Part shown: piece after piece, positions 1 to 5,756 of the stretch
Numbering within the stretch: position 1 is the first letter of the stretch
Layout of the letters: the number at the start of each line of letters is the position of its first letter
DNA from: Candidatus Pelagibacter sp. TMED197
GTDB taxonomy: Bacteria > Pseudomonadota > Alphaproteobacteria > Pelagibacterales > Pelagibacteraceae
Direction: 5' to 3'
Assembly: GCA_002169755.1 (NCBI GenBank)
Contig: NHIU01000038.1
Span: forward strand, 41,285 to 48,465
Length of the DNA: 7,181 nucleotides
The notes under the pieces: model-generated
The model's input: only the letters and a program-made list of their open reading frames with translations
Databases searched by the model: none
What the model was told of the DNA's origin: nothing
Position numbers and translations under genes: made by a program

Positions 1-18
1 TTTAAAAAATTTTAGCAA

Positions 19-52
19 AAAAAACCTTATAATGACGCATTTAAGGTTTTTT
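19..52 (+). terminator. Strong hairpin with flanking A and T runs, probable (bidirectional) intrinsic terminator
   Basis: The arms at 19-29 and 42-52 are perfectly complementary over 11 bp (AAAAAACCTTA / TAAGGTTTTTT). Inside them, AATG (31-34) pairs with CATT (38-41) around a 3-nt ACG loop, leaving only T30 bulged, so about 15 bp can form. The 3' arm ends in a T run, and the 5' arm starts in an A run, so it reads as a terminator on either strand. It probably ends a gene lying left of the window: the stop codon TAG at 13-15 would fit, but too little is visible to call that gene. It would also insulate regA from upstream transcription. Confidence 0.7.
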
Positions 53-89
53 ATTCGTTATGTAAAGAAAAAAAACACAATTAATACAG

Positions 90-119
90 TTGAATTAATG
101 ATCTCAATACCTATATAGA
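90..119 (+). promoter_or_regulatory. Candidate sigma70-type promoter for regA
   Basis: TTGAAT at 90-95 is followed by TATATA at 112-117 (16-nt spacer) or TATAGA at 114-119 (18-nt spacer). Transcription would then start at or just before the ATG at 125, giving a nearly leaderless mRNA. That fits the lack of any Shine-Dalgarno sequence before this gene. The background is very AT-rich, so such hexamers arise easily by chance. Confidence 0.25.
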
Positions 120-124
120 TAAGT

Positions 125-697
125 ATGAGAACCCAAAAAAAATATCCTGATCAACTTAATCTGGCCAATTTTACAGATAAGTCCTTGTTAATATTGGATG
201 ATGATGATCCTCTGAGAGGAAGGCTAGCCAGAGCCATGGAAAAAAAGGGATTTGTGATAAAAGAGGCTAAAACTGTAGCTGAAGGTCTGCAAGTAGCCAA
301 AAATACCCCCACAAGCTTTGCTTTAATCGACTTAAGACTTGAGGATGGAAACGGACTAGATGTTGTAACTGAGCTATCTAAGGCCAAAAAAGACTGTAGA
401 ATAGTAATGTTAACCGGATATGGTAATTTACCAACCGCAGTAGCTGCTGTCAAAGCTGGAGCAATAGACTACATGGCTAAACCAGTGGATGCTGATGATG
501 TAGAAGCGGCATTACTTGCTTCTCCGGAGTCAAAGGCTAAACCACCAGAAAATCCAATGTCAGCTGATAGGGTAAAATGGGAACATATTCATAGAGTATT
601 CGAGTTATGTAATAGAAATGTTTCTGAAACTGCAAGAAGACTAAAAATGCACAGAAGAACTCTACAAAGAATTCTATCTAAAAGATCACCCCGTTAA
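125..697 (+). CDS. regA: RegA/ActR/PrrA-family redox response regulator
   Basis: Cytoplasmic response regulator of the RegB/RegA (PrrBA, ActSR, RegSR) system, which adjusts respiration and energy metabolism to redox state in Alphaproteobacteria. The receiver domain spans about residues 19-131: acidic cluster D25-D28, predicted phosphoacceptor D69 (in LIDLRLEDG), T97 and K119 followed by Pro. A short hinge (PPENPMSADR, 140-149) has fewer prolines than the run I recall for rhodobacterial RegA. Residues 150-190 form the Fis-type helix-turn-helix, with the family signature NVSETARRL and MHRRTLQRIL ending in KRSPR. At 190 aa it is slightly longer than the usual 180-185. The 125 start is kept because the next ATG (codon 38) would remove the acidic pocket. 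No Shine-Dalgarno is visible. The kinase regB is not in view. Base composition is clearly richer in G+C than the neighbours. Family assignment is very secure. Confidence 0.96.
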   Translation: MRTQKKYPDQLNLANFTDKSLLILDDDDPLRGRLARAMEKKGFVIKEAKTVAEGLQVAKNTPTSFALIDLRLEDGNGLDVVTELSKAKKDCRIVMLTGYGNLPTAVAAVKAGAIDYMAKPVDADDVEAALLASPESKAKPPENPMSADRVKWEHIHRVFELCNRNVSETARRLKMHRRTLQRILSKRSPR

Positions 698-698
698 A

Positions 699-1250
699 CT
701 AAATAATTTTCTTAATTTTTTTAATATAATTAATAGTGAACGTCGCTAGTAAAATTTTAAATAATTCAGCTAATAAAAAAGGTTTTGCACCTAATTCAAA
801 AATTGGTTTATCCCAACCAATTAGAAACCCAAGCCAAAAAATTCCAAGAACATAAATAAAGCTTGTTGCGAACAATAATTTTAAAAAATTTTTAATTAAA
901 TTAGTGGTATAATTAAATTTTCCAGCAAAAAAAGCTGTAATCAAAAAACCAACTAGATATCCCATGGTTGGACCTGTAAAATAAACTAAACCCACTCCTT
1001 TTTCAGGTGTCCCAGAAAAAACAGGCAGTCCTAGTATTCCTTCAAATAAATATAATGTTATAGTAAAAACACCTAGTTTCCAGCCAAATCCAATACCAAT
1101 TATTAAAACAATTAATGTTTGCATTGTCATAGGCACAGGGTAAAAAGGAATTTTAATTTTAGCCGATATAGCCAATAGAATAGTTCCAACTAAAGCTACA
1201 AATATATTTTTTACTAGTTTGGATTGAGATAAATTTTTAACAAGTTCCAT
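699..1250 (-). CDS. bioY: BioY biotin transporter (substrate-binding S component)
   Basis: Integral inner-membrane protein that binds and imports biotin, either with an ECF module (BioM/BioN) or, as reported for some solitary BioY proteins, alone. The 183 aa match the usual size. Family motifs are visible: AKIKIPFYPVPMTMQTL (30-46), the segment ending GILGLPVFSG (71-80), and FTGPTMGYLVGF (91-102). The C-terminal PFLLAELFK (157-165) has Glu where many BioY proteins have Asp in the P-x-x-x-G-D-x-x-K-like motif. About six hydrophobic segments are present. The start at 1250 is preceded by (AT)6 without Shine-Dalgarno. It lies 32 nt downstream of the ABC ATPase gene on the same strand, so co-transcription is likely. 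Its stop is one base from the regA stop. No bioM, bioN or biotin-synthesis gene is in the window, which suggests but does not prove biotin scavenging. Confidence 0.93.
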   Translation of the reverse strand: MELVKNLSQSKLVKNIFVALVGTILLAISAKIKIPFYPVPMTMQTLIVLIIGIGFGWKLGVFTITLYLFEGILGLPVFSGTPEKGVGLVYFTGPTMGYLVGFLITAFFAGKFNYTTNLIKNFLKLLFATSFIYVLGIFWLGFLIGWDKPIFELGAKPFLLAELFKILLATFTINYIKKIKKII

Positions 1251-1260
1251 ATATATATAT
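1249..1260. repeat. (AT)6 dinucleotide repeat running into the bioY start codon
   Basis: Six AT units cover the translation-initiation region of bioY, and the last unit supplies the first two bases of its ATG (1250-1248 on the minus strand). The adjacent bases extend the tract to TATAAATATATATATATG. It takes the place of a Shine-Dalgarno sequence. Compare the equal-length repeat before polA at 2246-2257. Confidence 0.85.
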
Positions 1261-1282
1261 TTATATTTTTTTATAATTAAAT

Positions 1283-2212
1283 CTACTTATTTGTTAATTG
1301 TACAAATACATCCTCTAAATCACCATCTTCTGTGATAATATCAAGTATTTTTACATTATTTTGGCTTAAATAATTAATTATTTGTCCAAAATCAAGAGTA
1401 TTTTTTTCATAAGTAACTGAAATTGAGTTATTAGAATTAATCACAAACTTAGCATTTTTCATTTTTAAAGTTGCATTTTTTTCAATATTTTCTACTTTTA
1501 AATTTATATTTTTTGTCTGTATTCTGTCCAGAAGTTTTTGAGTAGTATCAAGAGCAACTAAATTACCTTTATCTATAATTGCTATTCTGTCACACATTTC
1601 TTGAGCTTCTAAAAGATAGTGGGTTGTTAAAATTATTGTTACTCCCTGACTATTTAATTTTTTTACGTTCTTCCAAAGATTGCTTCTTAATTCAACGTCA
1701 ACACCAGCTGTTGGTTCATCTAATATTAAAATAGGAGGCTGATGAACCATCGCTTTTGCAATAAGTAATCTTCTTTTCATTCCTCCAGATAAACTTCGAG
1801 AATAAGCATTGGCTTTATTTTCTAAAGCTACCATTTTCAAAATTAAATCAGTAATCCGATCTTTTTTAGTAATGCCGTATAACCCAGCCTGTAACTCAAG
1901 TAATTTTCTTGGACTAAAGAATGCATCCAAATTTACCTCTTGGGGAACTATTCCAATTGAAGCCTTAACCTGACGCGGGTTTTTATCAATATCAAAACCC
2001 CAAACATTAATAATACCCTCAGTTTTTGAAACTGTTCCTCCTAAAATATTTAAAAATGTTGTCTTGCCAGCCCCATTGGGTCCCAGTAAACCAAATATTT
2101 CCCCTTGTTCTACTTCAAAACTTAAATCGCACAGAGCTTTATTGTCTTTTTTGTTTTTGGAATCCGAGTAAATCTTTGTAAGATTTTCAACAGTTAAAGC
2201 ATATTTATTCAT
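1283..2212 (-). CDS. yadG: ABC transporter ATP-binding protein, YadG-like (ABC-2 family)
   Basis: Cytoplasmic ATPase of an ABC-2 type exporter; in E. coli the homologue YadG is encoded with the membrane protein YadH, and the substrate is unknown. All nucleotide-binding motifs are intact: Walker A GPNGAGKT (44-51), Q-loop Q91 in IVPQEVNLDAFF, signature LSGGMKRRL (141-149), Walker B ILILDE (161-166) with catalytic E166, D-loop AGVD (169-172), and H-loop H198 in TTHYL. Residues from about 225 on form the C-terminal regulatory extension typical of this subfamily, ending in a GDLEDVFVQL motif. The 309 aa match YadG (308). No permease gene adjoins it: downstream is bioY, upstream the divergent polA. 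The subfamily is not the EcfA/BioM type that normally energises BioY. The start at 2212 gives a complete first strand and Walker A spacing. No Shine-Dalgarno is seen. Confidence 0.92.
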   Translation of the reverse strand: MNKYALTVENLTKIYSDSKNKKDNKALCDLSFEVEQGEIFGLLGPNGAGKTTFLNILGGTVSKTEGIINVWGFDIDKNPRQVKASIGIVPQEVNLDAFFSPRKLLELQAGLYGITKKDRITDLILKMVALENKANAYSRSLSGGMKRRLLIAKAMVHQPPILILDEPTAGVDVELRSNLWKNVKKLNSQGVTIILTTHYLLEAQEMCDRIAIIDKGNLVALDTTQKLLDRIQTKNINLKVENIEKNATLKMKNAKFVINSNNSISVTYEKNTLDFGQIINYLSQNNVKILDIITEDGDLEDVFVQLTNK

Positions 2213-2255
2213 AGTTTGATTAAAAGTCAGTCAAAGATTAATGTAATATATATAT
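2213..2255. promoter_or_regulatory. Divergent intergenic region between the ATPase-bioY unit and polA
   Basis: These 43 nt must carry the initiation signals of both polA (rightward) and the ABC-bioY unit (leftward). For polA, TTGATT (2216-2221) and TAATGT (2239-2244) sit 17 nt apart, which would place the start of transcription a few bases before the ATG. An inverted repeat TTTGA (2215-2219) / TCAAA (2231-2235) overlaps this -35 and could be an operator, but is too short to argue from. For the leftward gene, TTGACT (2234-2229, minus) is a good -35, but its -10 would fall inside the coding region, so I cannot name a promoter. Confidence 0.4.
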
Positions 2256-2257
2256 AT
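2246..2257. repeat. (AT)6 dinucleotide repeat running into the polA start codon
   Basis: Six AT units whose last unit is the first two bases of the polA ATG (2256-2258). This is the same arrangement and length as at bioY. It lies downstream of the candidate -10 and within the ribosome-binding window, where no purine-rich Shine-Dalgarno is present. Confidence 0.85.
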
Positions 2258-5018
2258 GAGTTCCATAAAAAAAACAGATCATTATTATTTAATAGATGGG
2301 TCAGGTTATATTTTTCGAGCATATTACGCTTTACCTCCATTATCTAGAAAAAGTGACGGTCTTCCTACCGGAGCAGTCAGTGGTTTTTGTTCAATGTTAT
2401 TTAAATTGTTAGAGGACGCAAGATCGGATGATTCAAAAAATAAACCAACTCATTTTGCAGTAATTTTTGACTCTGCAAGAAAAAATTTTAGAAATGAAAT
2501 TTATAAAGAATACAAAGCCAACAGAGCTGAAGCACCAGATGATTTGGCTCCTCAATTTGAATATATCAGAAAATCAGTTAACGCCTTTAACTTACCTTCA
2601 ATCGAACTTCTTAATTATGAAGCCGATGACTTAATCGCAACTTATGCTAAAAAAATTACTGAAGCAGGAGCTCAAGTAACAGTAATATCTTCAGATAAGG
2701 ATTTAATGCAACTAGTTTCTAGCAAAGTAAGACTTTTTGATCCAATGAAGAGCAGAGTGATAGGTGAAAAAGAAGTACTAGAAAAATTTGGAGTAAAACC
2801 AAATCAAGTGATAGACGTTCAATCCTTAGCAGGAGATAGTTCAGATAATGTCCCAGGCGTGCCTGGAATCGGAATAAAGACTGCAGCTGAATTAATACAA
2901 AAATATAAAAATTTAGAAAACTTACTAGAAAAGGCATCTGAAATTCCTCAAAATAAAAGAAGGGAAACACTTTTGTTAAATAAAGATAAAGCTTTGCTAA
3001 GTAAAAAACTTGTTACTTTAAAAAAAGATGTACCAGTAAAAAATGAACCAAATGAATTTATAATTAAAGATATTGATAAAGATAAACTTTACGAATTTCT
3101 AAGAGAGATGGAATTTAATAGACTCTTAAGCCAAGCTATTAGTTTTTATGGAGAGGGAGGCCATCATTCTGAAAATCAGGTTTTATCAAAAAAAGTCTCC
3201 AAGATAAACACAAAAATATATAAAAGTATTTTAACAGAGAAAGATTTAGATGAACTAATAAATATTTTAAATGATAAGTCTGTAATTGCTGTAGACACAG
3301 AAACTACTTCATTAAACCCTCAAGAAGCAAGTTTAGTTGGTATTTCAATTAGTTATGAAAACAATAAAGCCTTCTATATCCCACTTGGGCACAAAGATGT
3401 CAAATGCTTAAATAAGGAATTAGTTTTAAAAAAACTTAAAATAATTTTAGAGGATCCTAGTATTAAAAAAGTCGGTCAAAATATTAAATATGACTTTATA
3501 ATTTTTAAAAATAATGATGTAAAACTTAGTCCTGTAGATGATACAATGTTATTGTCTTATACTTTAGATGCAGGAAATAATCGACATAATATGGATACTT
3601 TAGCAGAATTACATCTTGGTCATAAAACTATAAGCTTTAAAGATTTAGTTGGAACTGGAAAAAAACAACTAAATTTTTCTGAAGTAGAACTGAAAGCAGC
3701 TACAGAGTATGCTGCTGAAGATGCAGATGTTACATTGAGATTATTTAAAATTTTATCAGAAAGAGTGGCTGAAGAAAAATTAGAAAAAATTTATGAAATA
3801 TTTGAAAAACCAATGATAAAGATATTATCTAAACTAGAAACTAATGGAATAAAGGTAGATGATATTTATCTAAAAAAACTATCAAAAAAATTTGAAGATC
3901 GTTTAACAAAAATTGAAAAAGATATTTACAAACTTTCTGGAAAAAAATTTAATATTGGTTCTCCCAAACAATTAGGTGAAATTATTTATAATGAACTAAA
4001 AATAGCAAAATTAAAAAAAACAAAAAAGGGAAGCTTAGCAACAAGTGCTAAAGTATTGGAAGATTTAGCTTTAACAGGTCACAAATTTCCAAATTTAATA
4101 CTAGAATGGAGACAAGTATCAAAACTAAAAAGCACCTACACAGATGCTCTACAAGAGCATATAAGTAAAAAAACTAAAAGAGTTCATACCTCATTTTTGT
4201 TGGCTGCTACAAATACTGGCAGGTTAGCTTCAAGCGACCCTAATTTGCAAAATATTCCTATCAAAACACCTGATGGTAAAGAAATTAGAAAAGCATTCGT
4301 TGCAGATAAAAACAATATACTTATTTCTGCAGATTATAATCAAATTGAGATGAGAATACTTGCTGATATGGCCGATGTAAAGGAGTTAAAAAAGGCTTTT
4401 AAAAATAACCAGGATATTCATGCGTTAACAGCTAGTCAGGTATTTAATGTTCCAATTAATAAAGTTACAGAGGAATTTAGACGTAAAGCCAAGGCGATTA
4501 ACTTTGGAATAATTTATGGGATTACACAATACGGACTTGCAAAACAAATATCTGTATCTAATCAAGAGGCACTAGATTTTATTAATGCTTATTTTAAAAA
4601 ATTTCCAGAAATAAAAGATTATATGAATACAACAATCAAAACTTGTAGAAAAAAAGGTTATGTTACAAATATTTTTGGAAGAAGGATACATTTAAGAGGC
4701 ATAAATGACAAAAATTTCAGCGTTAGAAGTTTTCAAGAGAGAGCTGCGATCAATGCCCCAATCCAAGGATCAGCTGCAGATATTATTAGATTGGCAATGA
4801 TAAAAATTGATAAAATCTTAGAAGAAAAACAGATTGCAAAAATGCTATTGCAAATACATGATGAATTAATTTTTGAATGTTCAGAAAAAAAAGAAGCTTC
4901 AGTTAAAAAAATTATTAGAGACTCCATGGTATCTATATCAAGTTCAGATCATCACTTGTTTTCTATTCCTTTAGAAGTCAGTATAAATTCAGGTAACAAT
5001 TGGGGAGAAGCACATTAG
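2256..5018 (+). CDS. polA: DNA polymerase I, with 5'-3' nuclease, 3'-5' exonuclease and polymerase domains
   Basis: Repair and Okazaki-fragment-processing polymerase. The 920 aa are close to E. coli Pol I (928). The 5' nuclease (about 1-295) has D14 in LIDGSGYIFRAYY, D72, YEADD (121-125), SSDKD (145-149), GDSSDN (193-198) and a helix-hairpin-helix at 199-210. The 3'-5' exonuclease (about 325-500) is intact: D347 and E349 in VDTET, D413 in NIKYD, Y485 and D489 in YAAEDADVT, so proofreading is expected. The polymerase domain has TGRLASSDPNLQNIP (654-668), motif A with D693 and E698, the O-helix with R742, K746, F750 and Y754, and motif C HDE (868-870). F750 corresponds to E. coli F762, the residue linked to discrimination against dideoxynucleotides. 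The ATG at 2256 puts the first catalytic Asp at the usual distance. It diverges from the ATPase gene and lies 39 nt before chvI. Confidence 0.98.
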   Translation: MSSIKKTDHYYLIDGSGYIFRAYYALPPLSRKSDGLPTGAVSGFCSMLFKLLEDARSDDSKNKPTHFAVIFDSARKNFRNEIYKEYKANRAEAPDDLAPQFEYIRKSVNAFNLPSIELLNYEADDLIATYAKKITEAGAQVTVISSDKDLMQLVSSKVRLFDPMKSRVIGEKEVLEKFGVKPNQVIDVQSLAGDSSDNVPGVPGIGIKTAAELIQKYKNLENLLEKASEIPQNKRRETLLLNKDKALLSKKLVTLKKDVPVKNEPNEFIIKDIDKDKLYEFLREMEFNRLLSQAISFYGEGGHHSENQVLSKKVSKINTKIYKSILTEKDLDELINILNDKSVIAVDTETTSLNPQEASLVGISISYENNKAFYIPLGHKDVKCLNKELVLKKLKIILEDPSIKKVGQNIKYDFIIFKNNDVKLSPVDDTMLLSYTLDAGNNRHNMDTLAELHLGHKTISFKDLVGTGKKQLNFSEVELKAATEYAAEDADVTLRLFKILSERVAEEKLEKIYEIFEKPMIKILSKLETNGIKVDDIYLKKLSKKFEDRLTKIEKDIYKLSGKKFNIGSPKQLGEIIYNELKIAKLKKTKKGSLATSAKVLEDLALTGHKFPNLILEWRQVSKLKSTYTDALQEHISKKTKRVHTSFLLAATNTGRLASSDPNLQNIPIKTPDGKEIRKAFVADKNNILISADYNQIEMRILADMADVKELKKAFKNNQDIHALTASQVFNVPINKVTEEFRRKAKAINFGIIYGITQYGLAKQISVSNQEALDFINAYFKKFPEIKDYMNTTIKTCRKKGYVTNIFGRRIHLRGINDKNFSVRSFQERAAINAPIQGSAADIIRLAMIKIDKILEEKQIAKMLLQIHDELIFECSEKKEASVKKIIRDSMVSISSSDHHLFSIPLEVSINSGNNWGEAH

Positions 5019-5039
5019 ACGCCTAAATTTTGACAATAA

Positions 5040-5055
5040 AATCATGAAAATGATT
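5040..5055 (+). promoter_or_regulatory. Small hairpin with GAAA loop immediately upstream of the chvI start
   Basis: AATCAT (5040-5045) and ATGATT (5050-5055) are perfect 6-bp complements around a GAAA loop, two bases before the chvI ATG. An alternative fold pairs ACAAT (5033-5037) with ATTGT (5053-5057). In RNA it would sit in the ribosome-binding region; in DNA it is a short palindrome that could bind a regulator. A -10-like TAAAAT (5037-5042) overlaps its left arm, so this may also be the chvI promoter. There is no T run after it, so it is not a terminator. The stem is weak (mostly A-T), and its function is inferred from position only. Confidence 0.35.
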
Positions 5056-5057
5056 GT

Positions 5058-5756
5058 ATGACACAAACAATTGCTCTAGTTGATGACGATAGAAATATTT
5101 TAACAGGAATAAGTATTGCTCTTGAAAGAGAAGGCTTTAAAGTTCAAACGTATATAGACGGAGAGTCTGCATTAATTGGATTAACTAGAAACCCTCCAGA
5201 TTTAGCTGTGTTAGATATAAAGATGCCTAGGATGGATGGAGAAGAACTATTAAAAAAATTAAGAAAAAAAATGTCAATACCAATCATCTTTTTAACTTCA
5301 AAAGATGAAGAAGTTGATGAATTACTTGGTTTAAAATTGGGTGCAGATGATTTTGTAAAAAAGTCTGGAGGATTTTCAACCAAGGTTTTAATAGAACGAA
5401 TTAGGGTACAATTGAGAAAAAAAAATAATGTGGTTGATGATACGAAAAATATAATTAGTCATGGAAAATTAAAATTAGACCCATCTCAATTAGAATGTGA
5501 ATGGAATGGCAAACCACTGCCTGATAAATTAACAACAACGGAATTTTTAATTGTTAAGGAATTAGCAAAAAGACCGGGTGTAATCAAAGAAAGAGCGCAC
5601 CTTATGGATATTGCGTACAAGGAAAATACAGAAATAGAGGATAGAACTATAGATAGTCATGTAAAAAGGATTAGAAAAAAGTTCAAAAAAGTGGATGAAA
5701 AATTTTCTGCAATTGAAACTAGATATGGAAGTGGGTATAGATGGAATGTTAGTTAA
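5058..5756 (+). CDS. chvI: ChvI-family response regulator (OmpR/PhoB type)
   Basis: DNA-binding partner of the ChvG kinase; in rhizobia and Agrobacterium the pair (ChvG-ChvI, ExoS-ChvI, BvrS-BvrR) controls envelope, acid and host-associated genes, while its targets here are unknown. The receiver spans about 1-120: D9-D11 pocket, phosphoacceptor D53 in LDIKMPRMDG, T80 in FLTSKDEE, and K102. The ChvI hallmarks TIALVDDDRNILT and IFLTSKDEEVDELLGLK are near family consensus. The winged-helix domain covers about 135-230, with TTTEFLIV, RTIDSHVKRIRKK and RYGSGYRW. The Lys-Pro after the receiver's fifth strand reads K102-S-G-G-F, with Pro lost and two residues inserted. An A9 tract (5417-5425) lies at the domain linker. 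It lies 39 nt after polA and overlaps chvG by one base (TAATG). The first visible ATG compatible with the N-terminus is used; no Shine-Dalgarno is evident. Confidence 0.95.
   Translation: MTQTIALVDDDRNILTGISIALEREGFKVQTYIDGESALIGLTRNPPDLAVLDIKMPRMDGEELLKKLRKKMSIPIIFLTSKDEEVDELLGLKLGADDFVKKSGGFSTKVLIERIRVQLRKKNNVVDDTKNIISHGKLKLDPSQLECEWNGKPLPDKLTTTEFLIVKELAKRPGVIKERAHLMDIAYKENTEIEDRTIDSHVKRIRKKFKKVDEKFSAIETRYGSGYRWNVS

Noticed and set aside
1..15. Possible 3' end of an upstream plus-strand gene (frame 1 reads F-K-K-F then TAG)
   Set aside because: Only four codons are visible. The stop followed by a terminator hairpin is suggestive but cannot support a gene call.
32..118. Short plus-strand ORF from ATG 32 to TAG 118 (28 codons)
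   Set aside because: It begins inside the terminator hairpin, is low complexity, has no recognisable motif and ends just before regA, so it is most likely chance.
151..453. Minus-strand open frame of 100 codons antisense to regA
   Set aside because: It is fully covered by the conserved RegA receiver domain and shows no motif of its own.
708..735. Weak palindrome TTAAT-ATA-ATTAA near the bioY 3' end as a shared terminator
   Set aside because: The stem is five A-T pairs, inside bioY coding sequence, with no T run following on either strand in the right place.
1276..1305. Possible separate bioY promoter (TTGTAC 1305-1300, TTTAAT 1281-1276, minus strand)
   Set aside because: The -35 matches consensus at only three positions, and TTTAAT-like strings are common in this AT-rich gap. 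Co-transcription with the ATPase gene is simpler.
5030..5035. Perfect -35 hexamer TTGACA before chvI
   Set aside because: A -10 at the right spacing would fall at 5053-5059, putting the transcription start inside chvI. The TAAAAT at 5037-5042 is too close to pair with it. Kept only as a possible chance match.
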